A stretch of 64,000 bases of DNA from Flavobacterium cupriresistens (GTDB taxonomy: Bacteria > Bacteroidota > Bacteroidia > Flavobacteriales > Flavobacteriaceae): assembly GCF_020911925.1 (NCBI RefSeq), contig NZ_CP087134.1, positions 682,001 to 746,000 on the forward strand. The letters are read 5' to 3'. Position numbers and translations under genes: made by a program. The notes under the pieces were generated by a model that searched no databases, was not told the origin of the DNA, and worked only from the letters and a program-made list of their open reading frames with translations. The stretch's first letter is position 1. Each line of letters begins with the position of its first letter. Positions 46,289-55,285 of this stretch are shown one piece after another.

Positions 46289-48571
46289 CTACCGAATAAT
46301 CATCACCTTCTTAACCTTAGTCTCTTCACCATCCTGAGCCGAAATAAAAACCATATACACACCGGAAGCTACTTTATATCTCCCAAAAGCGGTTGTATCC
46401 CATTCGATTGTACCGCCTTCTGAGGTTGTTTCATAGACCAGATTGCCCTCTATATCGGTTATTTTAATATTGGCTTTATCGATTAATCCGGCTACTTTTA
46501 CAGTTCCGGAGTAACCCGGACGCACCGGATTTGGATATACAAACACATTATTCAGATTTTCATTGGCACCGGTTGCTATTCCTTTAAAAGAAACCATCCC
46601 TTTATCAGTTGCTATAAAAACCTCCCCTGTTGTACTGTTAATTTTTATATCATTAATCGTATTACTCGGCAGAGGTGAATTATTCACCGTAAAATGATAT
46701 TTTGTTTCCTGACCATTTGGAGATACCATAAAAACCCCGGAATCTAGAGTTCCAATCCATTTATTATTTGCACCGTCTACGACAATAGCAGTTACAAATT
46801 GTTCGTACAATAATTCCTGAGCCAAATTATCGTCGATGATAATAATTGCATTCGCTTTTAGCTGACTATCGGATTGAAAATTACTTACGCTCGACAAAAC
46901 CCGCAATCCTTTTGTAGTACCTATCCAAAGCTGTCCTTTAGTATCGACCGCTACCGCTCTAACGTCTGCTGCCGGCAGGTTTCCTGAATCCTCTCCAGTT
47001 GTTATTTTCTTAAATGTATTTGTTTTTTCATTAAAAGCAACTACTCCTTCTCTATTAGTCCCCATCCACTTGGTACCGTTTTTATCAATAACGATATTCC
47101 CGTAACTTGTACCGTTAATATCGGTAATGATCGAACTCATCGAATAACTCTGCCATTGACCGTCTGTTTTCAGGACTTTCAAACCATTTTTAACCAAACT
47201 ATTGGTTATCCATAAATTTCCTGATTTATCAAAAGCGTTTCCATTTATACGAACGTCTATGTAGTTCGGCCCTAAAAAAGTCAATGTTTCCAGACCGCTG
47301 TTTTTTTCATTATAGAGCGTAGTTGGCACATCATTATCAATCTTTAACAATCCTGAAAAAAAAGAACTGACATAGGCTTGTTTTTCATTGTTTGGATTAA
47401 CGATAACCCGTGTCATTGATTTTGCATCAAAAACACTCTCGTAAGGAATATTCAACCAACCGGAAGCATTGTATCTACTAACACCATAACTATCCAAGGG
47501 ATACGGATCGTAAGATAAGTTATAATCACCATAAACAGTCCAAAGCACACTTGTTGCTACATCCATTGAAAAGATATTATTCCGCACAGGTCCACTTGGG
47601 GTATTATTCTCAAAGACCGAAACTCCGGAAAGTGTCGAAGAAAACAAACCGTTCGCTTTGGTACCGATATTAATTACATCTCCAACCGCAGTAGTACAAG
47701 TAAAACTCAATTTATCATTCAAAACCTGCGTATTACTAATTTGACGATTCAACACCATTTGATTATTATAGACATAAACCGTATTAGGCGTTGTAATAAA
47801 CAAATTATGATTTTTAGAACGAATGTCTGTAGCAGGCTGAGAAAGTTGAAAAAATCCAACAAATGTATTGGAGTTATAACGATGCAAATATCCCGCAGCA
47901 TTAACCGCTACAAGCTCTGTATCAAAAGCCTCAACACCGGACCAATCTCCCATATTTACTGTACTCCACTGACTAAAATCAATAAGATTAGGATTCGTAA
48001 TTTCTGCTTTTCTAATTCCACTGGAAGTTGCAGCAAAAATAGACCCGTTAAAAAAAGCCGTTTGTTTTATGCTTATTTGTGCTCCATTGTCTCCTATAAA
48101 ATAAGTATCTCCAAATTGAGCGGTTTTCAGATTAAACTGAACAATTCCAAAATCACAGGAAATATAAACCAACCCATTATGCTCCATAAAATGATTGATT
48201 TTCTTTAAATTCGAAGGTAACTGTTTGTTAATAATGTCTACTTTTTTCACAATACCTCCATCAGCTTCATTGACAAGAATGAGCAAGCCATTCTCATAAC
48301 CGACTAAAGTTTTTTTGGCACTTTCACTATAATATAACGCAGAAATAGTTTGGCCGGACAAGCCATCAACAGTGGTGGTCGTTTTAATTATATTCGTAGT
48401 CGAATTTTTAGAAAACAATGCATTTTCTGAGGCAGCAAAAACAGTTGTTGGACTTTCTGAAATATCCTTTATTTCGTTAAACGAAAAATATCCCTGCCAA
48501 GACAAGGTGTTTTGCCCAAAACTCAATTGCATCAGCAACAAAAACAAAACACATAAAAACCTTTTTTTCAT
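46289..48571 (-). CDS. porZ: T9SS attachment-complex protein PorZ
   Basis: The start is set at M-K-K-R-F-L-C-V-L (base 48571, 760 residues), which begins a signal peptide ending L-S-F-G-Q. The longer frame start would overlap a -7 box TATATTTG (complement of 48593-48600). The body holds about a dozen propeller-type blades, such as G-Q-L-W-I-G-T-T-K-G-L-R-V. The C-terminus (about 675-760) is a type A sorting domain: V-F-V-Y-P-N-P-V, G-N-L-V-Y-E-T, A-S-G-V-Y-M-V-F. The size and layout match PorZ, which helps attach T9SS cargo to surface lipopolysaccharide. A generic propeller protein is the alternative. Confidence 0.78.
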   Translation of the reverse strand: MKKRFLCVLFLLLMQLSFGQNTLSWQGYFSFNEIKDISESPTTVFAASENALFSKNSTTNIIKTTTTVDGLSGQTISALYYSESAKKTLVGYENGLLILVNEADGGIVKKVDIINKQLPSNLKKINHFMEHNGLVYISCDFGIVQFNLKTAQFGDTYFIGDNGAQISIKQTAFFNGSIFAATSSGIRKAEITNPNLIDFSQWSTVNMGDWSGVEAFDTELVAVNAAGYLHRYNSNTFVGFFQLSQPATDIRSKNHNLFITTPNTVYVYNNQMVLNRQISNTQVLNDKLSFTCTTAVGDVINIGTKANGLFSSTLSGVSVFENNTPSGPVRNNIFSMDVATSVLWTVYGDYNLSYDPYPLDSYGVSRYNASGWLNIPYESVFDAKSMTRVIVNPNNEKQAYVSSFFSGLLKIDNDVPTTLYNEKNSGLETLTFLGPNYIDVRINGNAFDKSGNLWITNSLVKNGLKVLKTDGQWQSYSMSSIITDINGTSYGNIVIDKNGTKWMGTNREGVVAFNEKTNTFKKITTGEDSGNLPAADVRAVAVDTKGQLWIGTTKGLRVLSSVSNFQSDSQLKANAIIIIDDNLAQELLYEQFVTAIVVDGANNKWIGTLDSGVFMVSPNGQETKYHFTVNNSPLPSNTINDIKINSTTGEVFIATDKGMVSFKGIATGANENLNNVFVYPNPVRPGYSGTVKVAGLIDKANIKITDIEGNLVYETTSEGGTIEWDTTAFGRYKVASGVYMVFISAQDGEETKVKKVMIIR

Positions 48572-48685
48572 TATTAGATCGCTATAGAGAGACAAATATA
48601 CTACAAACGAAAGTATTTGATTTTTGTTCTCTTCATAAATAATTCAGACTGCTATTTTCATGAATTGGGGCTAATTGTTTTTTTG

Positions 48686-48800
48686 CCACGAATTTCACGA
48701 ATTTTTCCGAATTACTTTTTGTCATTTCCAGCAAGGTCTTTTTTCCACGAATTTCACGAATTAGCTCGAATTATTTTTTTGCCACAGATTAAAAAGATTT
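48686..48800. repeat. CACGAATT-family dispersed repeats
   Basis: CCACGAATTTCACGAATT occurs at 48686 and 48745, 59 bases apart, followed by a GCCACAGATTAAAAAGATTT tail at 48781. These belong to the same family as the 7.1-7.8 kb array and 57555. The surrounding gene-free stretch (48601-49067) shows nothing else. The plus-strand frame at 48617-48937 crosses the repeats and is not a gene. Confidence 0.65.
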
Positions 48801-49067
48801 ATACCGATTATCTAATCATTTTGATCTTTTTTCTAGCAGATTTACTTCGTCTGTTTGCTATCGCTCGCGTTGTAGATTTTAGAAAAAGTACTAATCCAAA
48901 AAACAGCTTGCCATTTTATTTACCTATTTCCATTTGAATGACATGCTGTAAAAGTTAGCCACTCTTTTTCAAAGTCTAAAAACGTATTGCATTGCAATCT
49001 GTGGTAAAATAAAAATAGTCTCGATTCGCAACTGATTTCAGACTATAAAAAACACTAAAACAAAAAA

Positions 49068-49106
49068 ATGCCTTCGATTCATCATAAGACGAATGAAGGC
49101 ATTTAT
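49068..49106 (-). terminator. Terminator after gdhA
   Basis: AAATGCCTTC and GAAGGCATTT form the outer stem, and ATTC/GAAT extends it with one bulged base. It lies 16 bases past the gdhA stop. Confidence 0.85.
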
Positions 49107-49122
49107 TAAATTGTAATTAAAA

Positions 49123-50466
49123 TTACACTACACCTTGAGCAAGCATAGCATCAGCAACTTTAACAAATCCGGCAATATTAGCTCCTTTTACGTAATTTAC
49201 ATAACCGTCTTCACCAACACCGTATTTTTTACATTGGTTGTGAATTCCAACCATGATATCTTTTAATCTTAAATCTACTTCTTCACTAGTCCAGTTCAGA
49301 CGAATAGAGTTCTGTGTCATTTCTAACCCAGATGCAGCAACTCCTCCTGCATTTGCAGCTTTTCCTGGAGCGAATAATACTTTATTGTCTAAGAATAATT
49401 TAATAGCATCTAGTGTAGAAGGCATATTAGCAGCTTCTGTTACACACAATACTCCATTATCGATTAGTTTTTGAGCATCTTCACCATTCAATTCGTTTTG
49501 AGTAGCACATGGAATCGCGATATCTACTTTTACTTCCCAAGGGCTTTTTCCTTTATGGAAAACAGCATTTGGATATTTCTTAAGGTAGTTCTCAGCTCTG
49601 TTATCTCCGGTTGCTCTCATTTCAACCATATGTTCGATTTTCTCTCCAGAGATTCCTTCCTCATCATAAACATAACCATCAGGTCCGGAAATTGTTACCA
49701 CTTTCCCGCCTAATTCATTTATTTTCAAAGCAACACCCCAAGCCACGTTTCCGAAACCTGAAATAGCTACTCTTTTTCCTTTTATCTCATGTCCGATAGT
49801 ACGTAACATTTGGTCTGTAAAATAAACCACTCCGTATCCGGTAGCCTCAGGACGAATTAATGAACCACCGTAAGCAATTCCTTTTCCGGTTAAAACACCG
49901 GTAAATTCGTTTCTGATTCTTTTGTATTGACCAAATAAATAACCAATTTCTCTTGCACCAACACCGATATCTCCCGCAGGAACATCCAGATCAGGACCAA
50001 TATGGCGACATAATTCAGTCATAAAGGACTGACAGAAACGCATGATCTCTCCATCGGTTTTTCCTTCAGGATCAAAATCAGAACCTCCTTTTCCACCTCC
50101 CATAGGAAGTGTTGTCAGACTATTTTTAAAAACTTGTTCAAAAGCAAGAAATTTCAATACAGACAAATTCACTGTATGATGAAATCTAATTCCACCCTTG
50201 TAAGGTCCGATAGCAGAATTCATTTGAATTCTGAAACCTCTGTTTACAATGATCTCTCCATTATCATCTACCCATGGAACTCTAAAAATTATAGAACGTT
50301 CTGGCTCAGCCATTCTAAGAAGTAAGTTTTTTCCATCGTACTTTTTTCTTTCAGCGATAAATGGAATTACCGTTTCTGCAAATTCTCTAACGGCTTGAAG
50401 AAATTCTGGCTCGTTTGGATTTTTTGACTCAACAAGAGCCATAAATTCATTTATTTTTTGTTCCAT
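49123..50466 (-). CDS. gdhA: NADP-type glutamate dehydrogenase
   Basis: This 447-residue hexameric enzyme interconverts glutamate and 2-oxoglutarate plus ammonia. Signature motifs are G-P-Y-K-G-G-I-R-F-H, L-P-M-G-G-G-K-G-G-S-D-F with the catalytic Lys, V-P-A-G-D-I-G-V-G-A-R-E, and the nucleotide-binding G-F-G-N-V-A. The length (about 450) and the P-M-G-G-G-K-G-G-S version fit the NADP-linked assimilatory class. It is a single gene. The -7 box TATCTTTG (complement of 50558-50565) and a perfect palindrome GAAAACGTTTTC (50536-50547) lie upstream; the latter could be an operator. Confidence 0.93.
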   Translation of the reverse strand: MEQKINEFMALVESKNPNEPEFLQAVREFAETVIPFIAERKKYDGKNLLLRMAEPERSIIFRVPWVDDNGEIIVNRGFRIQMNSAIGPYKGGIRFHHTVNLSVLKFLAFEQVFKNSLTTLPMGGGKGGSDFDPEGKTDGEIMRFCQSFMTELCRHIGPDLDVPAGDIGVGAREIGYLFGQYKRIRNEFTGVLTGKGIAYGGSLIRPEATGYGVVYFTDQMLRTIGHEIKGKRVAISGFGNVAWGVALKINELGGKVVTISGPDGYVYDEEGISGEKIEHMVEMRATGDNRAENYLKKYPNAVFHKGKSPWEVKVDIAIPCATQNELNGEDAQKLIDNGVLCVTEAANMPSTLDAIKLFLDNKVLFAPGKAANAGGVAASGLEMTQNSIRLNWTSEEVDLRLKDIMVGIHNQCKKYGVGEDGYVNYVKGANIAGFVKVADAMLAQGVV

Positions 50467-50557
50467 TTTTTAAATAAATTATTCTAGTAAATTATTTTAT
50501 TTACACTCCTTGTAAACTTAGAAAACACGTTTAAGAAAACGTTTTCGTTTTGACACG

Positions 50558-50565
50558 CAAAGATA
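50558..50565 (-). promoter_or_regulatory. Promoter -7 box of gdhA
   Basis: TATCTTTG on the minus strand fits TAnnTTTG; no good TTG is visible at the -33 position. The leader, just inside, carries the palindrome GAAAACGTTTTC. Confidence 0.4.
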
Positions 50566-50739
50566 GGATAAAATGATAATTTAATGCTATTTTTTTTTAT
50601 TTGAATCATCGAATTATATTTTTTTCAAACAATCCGAAAAATACTATTTTACACTTCTAAATTTAGATCAAAACAACCCAACTAAAAGTAGCAAATTAAG
50701 CATTTTGCTACTTATTTTCTAATAGCACAATTTAAAATT

Positions 50740-50768
50740 TTGAATCGGGCATGTTTTTTATATATTTG
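50740..50768 (+). promoter_or_regulatory. Promoter of the 50792 gene
   Basis: TTG (50740-50742), 18 bases, TATATTTG (50761-50768): exact consensus, 23 bases before the start codon. Confidence 0.75.
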
Positions 50769-50791
50769 CCAAGATTTGAAAGCCCAAACTC

Positions 50792-51583
50792 ATGCTTAAA
50801 CCTATAGTACTCACATTATTCGCCTTGTTAGGAGTCTCAACCAACGTTAATGCGCAATCTTTTGCACAAGAAGTAGGAATAATATTCGGACCTGTATCTT
50901 TTCAGTCCGATTATGGAGAAAGAAACAATTTTGACACCACTATAGGAAATACAGGCTTTGGTCTGGGAATTGTACACTTCATCAACTTTTCTGCTAATAA
51001 CAACAGAGGTGGTTTTTTCTCAGAACATTTTAAAGTCAGATCGGAATTATCATTCAATACTACCAAATTAAATCATTTCGGAGCATCAGTAGAAGGAAAT
51101 CCATCAAAGTTATCGACTCAGCAACTCAAAGCCATGTCCGGACGTTCTACCTTATTGAACCTTGGCGCACAATTAGAATTTTCTCCATTTATGAAAATAC
51201 ATGATTATGAGAGAAGTATTGGTGTGTTTAGTCCTTATTTAAGTTTAGGATTTATGGCTAGTTATTACTCCACAAAAGTAAGTTCTACGTTGGGTCCTTT
51301 GGGAACTCCAGAGACCACTTATCCAAAATATCTTGTCCCTTCAGATGGTCGAAAATATGGTTTTTCTGAGGAAACCGGTGTCGCTTTCTCTGTGACAACA
51401 GGTATCGGAGTACATTACAAATTAAATGAAATAAACGATTTAATGTTGGATATACGTTATCAAGGTTTTAGTTCTGACTGGGTTGACGGTTTAAACCCAA
51501 ACAAAACCAGATACAAAGAAAACAAATCTAATGACTCTCAGGTTTGGCTTAACATAGGGTACATATATTACTTTGGGGACTAA
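50792..51583 (+). CDS. Outer-membrane beta-barrel protein, THC0290_0291-like
   Basis: The 263-residue protein has a signal peptide (1-22, ending T-N-V-N-A-Q). Alternating hydrophobic strands run throughout (for example F-K-V-R-S-E-L-S-F-N-T and D-L-M-L-D-I-R-Y-Q-G-F), and the sequence ends N-I-G-Y-I-Y-Y-F-G-D. The layout is that of an outer-membrane barrel, and the opening after the signal (F-A-Q-E-V-G-I-I-F-G-P) is what I recall of the THC0290_0291 family. Function unknown. It has a strong promoter and no partner gene. Confidence 0.72.
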   Translation: MLKPIVLTLFALLGVSTNVNAQSFAQEVGIIFGPVSFQSDYGERNNFDTTIGNTGFGLGIVHFINFSANNNRGGFFSEHFKVRSELSFNTTKLNHFGASVEGNPSKLSTQQLKAMSGRSTLLNLGAQLEFSPFMKIHDYERSIGVFSPYLSLGFMASYYSTKVSSTLGPLGTPETTYPKYLVPSDGRKYGFSEETGVAFSVTTGIGVHYKLNEINDLMLDIRYQGFSSDWVDGLNPNKTRYKENKSNDSQVWLNIGYIYYFGD

Positions 51584-51590
51584 CATACTT

Positions 51591-51960
51591 TAAATTCCAA
51601 ATTTTTTGAAATTCCAAATTCCAAATTTTCTGAAAAGTATACTTTTTTGGTTTTAAATCTAAAGATTTTTTTTTCTGCTGTTTGTGGCTTTATTTTGGGT
51701 ACAGCTTAAAAAAAATTAAACCGATACTGTGGATTATTTTCATTTCCTTGATCCTAAAGTGGTAGGTTTTAATTAACCTCTCCATAAATAAAATGGATCT
51801 GTACCCTAATCAATACCCAACAAACAAAACAACACTTTACAAGAATTTCGGCGCCTTTTAAACTTGATTACAAAGTTTTAAAAACGCACAACGAATATGA
51901 TTTTATTCATAACACCGATAAAACACATAGGAGTTAAACCTAATAGTATCCTGAATTTTG
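51591..51960. other. Intergenic region with AAATTCCAAA repeats
   Basis: AAATTCCAAATT-type sequence is repeated at 51591-51632. GGGTACAG (51697-51704) and CTGTACCC (51799-51806) form a distant 8-bp inverted repeat. No gene or clear promoter is visible before the 51989 gene. Confidence 0.35.
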
Positions 51961-51988
51961 TTTTTCATAACATATAAATATTCTTTTT

Positions 51989-52336
51989 ATGAAAAACTTC
52001 TACGCTACATTACTACTTTTATTAATTACCTGCTCCTTCTCTCTTGCTCAAACCAAAATATCTTTTCACAAAAAAGGAGACAATACAGCACCCGTAGATT
52101 CAGACCCCCTTAACTTAAAATACTATCCGAACCCGGTTAAAGATGTTTTCTATATTTCCTTTGACAAAGAGATTACGACTATAGCGGTTATTAATTTCTT
52201 AGGGCAGACGGTTATCGAAAAATCAATTCATTCGGCTCAGGGAAGTGTTGATATGTCAGCTTTAGCTCCCGGTGTTTACTTTATAAAAGTCACAACCCCG
52301 AGTCTTTCTAAAACCTTAAAAATCATAAAAGAATAA
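51989..52336 (+). CDS. Small protein consisting mainly of a T9SS type A sorting domain
   Basis: The 115-residue protein has a signal peptide (1-20, ending S-F-S-L-A-Q). About 18 linker residues follow, and the rest (about 42-115) is a complete type A tail: L-K-Y-Y-P-N-P-V, F-Y-I-S-F-D, V-I-N-F-L-G-Q-T-V, L-A-P-G-V-Y-F-I-K-V, K-T-L-K-I-I-K-E. There is almost no passenger domain. It could be a bare tail that occupies the T9SS, a remnant of a larger cargo protein, or a small surface peptide. It stands alone, without neighbours in the same direction. Confidence 0.82.
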   Translation: MKNFYATLLLLLITCSFSLAQTKISFHKKGDNTAPVDSDPLNLKYYPNPVKDVFYISFDKEITTIAVINFLGQTVIEKSIHSAQGSVDMSALAPGVYFIKVTTPSLSKTLKIIKE

Positions 52337-52366
52337 GGATTTCTTTGAAATAAATTTCAATTTCTT

Positions 52367-52648
52367 AAATTCCAAATTCCAATTTTTTTCAAGAAGTACT
52401 AAAACTATATTCGTCTTGAAGATTCGCGTGCATACTTTAAAACAATCTGCAAAACTGATCTTTTTAGAACTTCTTTCAAAATTACAAAGCCCAGCTTAAA
52501 CAAACTCACCTGACTTATATTGTTGAAATTTTAACGCTGATACGCCAATTAATTGAACTTAAAAAAGAAATAAGTCCCAGTTTACAGTCCCAGTCTCAAT
52601 TAAGAACTGCAAACTGAGACTGTAAACTGAGACTGTAAACTGAGACTC
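52367..52648. repeat. Intergenic repeats, including a 13-bp tandem repeat
   Basis: AAATTCCAAATTCCAATTTT lies at about 52369. At 52611-52648 AAACTGAGACTGT occurs twice, followed by a partial third copy. An inverted version (AGTTTACAGTCCCAGTCTCA) is at about 52579, so the block can fold. Not a gene. Confidence 0.6.
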
Positions 52649-52671
52649 ATCCTTACATTTATTCATAAAAA

Positions 52672-52694
52672 AAACGCCTCCAATGGAGACGTTT
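52672..52694 (-). terminator. Terminator after the Cys/Met-metabolism PLP gene
   Basis: AAACG-C-CTCC and GGAG-A-CGTTT form a stem with one mismatch around AAT, 10 bases past the stop on the minus strand. Confidence 0.65.
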
Positions 52695-52704
52695 CTTATT
52701 GTTC

Positions 52705-53847
52705 TTATGCTAAAGCCTGTTCTAAGTCGGCGATTAAGTCTTCTGCATCTTCGATACCCACACTCAAACGAACTAAGTCGTCGGTGATACCGACTTCTGC
52801 TCGTTTATCAGCCGGAATAGAAGCATGTGTCATTAAAGCTGGATGATTTGCTAGTGACTCCACTCCACCTAATGATTCTGCAAGAGTAAAAACTTTAAGT
52901 TTCTCTAAAAAGGCGATCGAATCTTCTTTTTTACCTGATTTAAAGTCAAACGAAACCATTCCACCAAACGCTTTCATTTGCTTTTTAGCAATTTCATGAA
53001 ATGGGTGACTTGTAAGTCCCGGATAATAAACCGTTTTTACTTTTGGATGATTTGCCAAAAACTCAACTACTTTTTCTCCATTTTCACAATGTCTTTGTAC
53101 TCTAAGAGAAAGTGTTTTAATTCCTCTCAAAACCAAGAAACTATCCATTGGCCCAAGTGTTGCTCCGGTTGCAAATTGCTGAAAATGCAATTGCTCTCCT
53201 AAAGCCTCATCTTTTACTATAAGCGCTCCGGCAATAACATCGGAATGCCCGCCTAAATATTTTGTAGCAGAATGCATCACGATGTCTGCACCCAAATCAA
53301 GTGGTTTTTGCAAATAAGGAGTCGCAAAAGTATTGTCTACTGCTAACCAGATTTTATGTTCTTTGGTTATTTTTGCTATTTCCTGAATATCGGCCAATTT
53401 CATCAACGGATTTGTTGGTGTTTCTACCCAAATCAATTTTGTATTTTCATTGATTAAAGCTTTCAACTTTGCGATATCGGTCATATCAACAAAATGAAAT
53501 TTAATCCCAGAATCCTTATAAACTCTTGAAAACATTCTATAGGTTCCCCCATATAAATCGTCCATGGCAATTACTTCGTCGCCTGCTTTAAAAGATCGCA
53601 ATACACAATCTGTAGCCGCCAAACCAGAAGAAAAAGCCAATCCACGTGTACCGTTTTCTATACTTGCCAAAGCATTTTCTAATGCTGTGCGTGTAGGATT
53701 TGATGCACGACTGTATTCATAATCCCCCAAAGGTTGCCCCGGGCTGGTCTGAATATAAGTTGAAGTTTGATATACCGGAGGCATAACAGCTCCTGTACTC
53801 GGGTCATGATGTTGACCACCATGTATCACTTTTGTATTGAATTTCAT
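52705..53847 (-). CDS. Cystathionine gamma-synthase/lyase-type PLP enzyme
   Basis: The 380-residue fold-I PLP enzyme belongs to the Cys/Met metabolism family. It has Y-Q-T-S-T-Y near the start, Y-E-Y-S-R-A-S-N-P-T-R, the V-D-N-T-F-A-T-P-Y-L-Q-K-P motif with the pyridine-nitrogen Asp, and the Schiff-base Lys in M-H-S-A-T-K-Y-L-G-G-H. Members make or break cystathionine (transsulfuration) or add sulfide to acyl-homoserine. The sequence alone does not tell synthase from lyase, and no methionine gene is adjacent. Single gene with its own terminator. A TAAATTTG box lies upstream (complement of 53881-53888). Confidence 0.9.
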   Translation of the reverse strand: MKFNTKVIHGGQHHDPSTGAVMPPVYQTSTYIQTSPGQPLGDYEYSRASNPTRTALENALASIENGTRGLAFSSGLAATDCVLRSFKAGDEVIAMDDLYGGTYRMFSRVYKDSGIKFHFVDMTDIAKLKALINENTKLIWVETPTNPLMKLADIQEIAKITKEHKIWLAVDNTFATPYLQKPLDLGADIVMHSATKYLGGHSDVIAGALIVKDEALGEQLHFQQFATGATLGPMDSFLVLRGIKTLSLRVQRHCENGEKVVEFLANHPKVKTVYYPGLTSHPFHEIAKKQMKAFGGMVSFDFKSGKKEDSIAFLEKLKVFTLAESLGGVESLANHPALMTHASIPADKRAEVGITDDLVRLSVGIEDAEDLIADLEQALA

Positions 53848-53952
53848 ATAGTTACCTTTTTTTAACCTGATTTACGAATACAAATTTACCGTTTAATTTA
53901 TTTTAATCCTGTCACAACTTCTTACCTTTGTATATAATTAACATTTTTACAC

Positions 53953-54696
53953 ATGAAAAAGTATCTTTTTTTAGTCTTCACGTTTCTCCTATTCATCAGC
54001 TGCAGCAAGGAGCTTTCTTTTGAAAACGAAACATTTCAAAAAAAATCGGCTTTGCCTTGTGATAAAGACTGTCCAAACATCAGCATCGATCTTCCAATTG
54101 CAAAAAACATCCCGATTGTAGCAGACAGCATCAATAAAAAAGTATTCTCGGTAGTAAAAGAAATTGTTTACTTTGAAGAGAAACCATTAAAATCAGCGGA
54201 CTATAATTCATTAGCCTCTTCCTTTATTGCTTCCTATGAAGAAATGCACAAAAAATTCCCAACAGAAACTTTTGGCTGGGAAGCTAAAATCATAGGCAAT
54301 GTCGAATTTCAATCGGAACAGATTTTAAATATAAAAATCGATCATTATACTTTTACAGGAGGAGCACACGGGTATCAAGGGTATCGTTCTTTATTGTTTA
54401 ATCCTAAAACCGGAAAAGTAATTTTTAACGATCAGATTTTCAAAAATCAAAAAGAATTTAAGGCTCTTGCCGAAAAAGAGTTCCGAACTAAATACAAAAT
54501 TCCTGAAAAAGCCAACATTAATGCTACGGGATTGATGTTTGAAAACGACAAATTTCAATTGCCACAGAATATTTTTTATACTTCAGAGGGTTTGCTTTTA
54601 TATTACAACTCCTATGAGGCTGCCTCCTATGCTGATGGTCCAAAAGAAATTCTTTTTCCGTATGAGAAAATCAAATCTTATCTGCTTTTTCAATAA
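53953..54696 (+). CDS. Lipoprotein with DUF4163 and DUF3298 domains
   Basis: The 247-residue protein has a lipoprotein signal (L-F-I-S-C, Cys17). DUF4163 (about 40-125) and DUF3298 (about 140-240) follow, recognised by F-T-G-G-A-H-G-Y-Q-G-Y, F-N-P-K-T-G-K and the F-P-Y-E-K-I end. The pair is found in envelope proteins such as RsiV, where it binds lysozyme; whether this one does is unknown. A -7 box TACCTTTG at 53923-53930 precedes it. It is a single gene. Confidence 0.82.
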   Translation: MKKYLFLVFTFLLFISCSKELSFENETFQKKSALPCDKDCPNISIDLPIAKNIPIVADSINKKVFSVVKEIVYFEEKPLKSADYNSLASSFIASYEEMHKKFPTETFGWEAKIIGNVEFQSEQILNIKIDHYTFTGGAHGYQGYRSLLFNPKTGKVIFNDQIFKNQKEFKALAEKEFRTKYKIPEKANINATGLMFENDKFQLPQNIFYTSEGLLLYYNSYEAASYADGPKEILFPYEKIKSYLLFQ

Positions 54697-54848
54697 TTTA
54701 TCTCTATACCAATTACACTTATAATACATTGAAAGCCGGATATAGATTCAAAAAAGAAGCTAGACTCTAATATTTGTACATTAGAAATGAAACATTAATT
54801 CATTCTCTAATGCTAACATAGGATTATTAGTCCCCGAAAGTCATGTAA

Positions 54849-54950
54849 ATAGCTTTAGATATATTAACGACAAAGCTTATTGGATGGATCGGTTTACAAA
54901 AACAAGAAGGATTCGAGGAAATCGGTTATCAAAAGGCTTTGTTGAAATAA
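54849..54950 (+). pseudogene. Possible C-terminal remnant of a lost gene
   Basis: A 33-codon frame from just after a TAA reads I-A-L-D-I-L-T-T-K-L-I-G-W-I-G-L-Q, then K-Q-E-G-F-E-E-I-G-Y-Q-K-A-L-L-K and a stop. The composition looks protein-like, but there is no start codon. The function of the original gene cannot be told. Low confidence. Confidence 0.2.
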
Positions 54951-54968
54951 ATTTTTAACATACCTCAG

Positions 54969-55277
54969 ATGAAAGATAATAAACTATATCATATACTGGA
55001 TTTAATCGAAGAGATAGATAAAGTCGACAAAATGATTCTTTTACATGAAAATTCCAGTTCCGCTGTAATGTCAAATCAATATAAAAATCAAAAACTAAAA
55101 TTAAGCAATTATCTAGTTAAAGAGCTTTTGACAAATAGTGACAACAGATCTGAAGTTATGTATATCATTAAACTTTTCATTGAAAAATTCTATACTAATG
55201 AGATCAGTCACCTACAATTCGAAGAGAATGATAATTTAAAAAAGATAGAAAATATATTTATCGAAAACTACGGCTAG
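54969..55277 (+). CDS. Hypothetical small helical protein
   Basis: The 102-residue protein is charged and helical (I-L-D-L-I-E-E-I-D-K-V-D-K-M-I, L-S-N-Y-L-V-K-E-L-L). It has no signal, membrane segment or cysteine, and I recognise no domain. It converges on the AlbA_2 gene, with the two stops 8 bases apart. Amino-acid use looks genuine. Confidence 0.55.
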   Translation: MKDNKLYHILDLIEEIDKVDKMILLHENSSSAVMSNQYKNQKLKLSNYLVKELLTNSDNRSEVMYIIKLFIEKFYTNEISHLQFEENDNLKKIENIFIENYG

Positions 55278-55285
55278 TCTTCCTT

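Noticed and set aside
48617..48937. Plus-strand frame of 106 residues
   Set aside because: It runs through CACGAATT repeats; the composition is repeat-derived.
51697..51806. Insertion-sequence remnant with GGGTACAG ends
   Set aside because: The 8-bp arms are short, no target duplication is visible, and nothing inside looks like a transposase.
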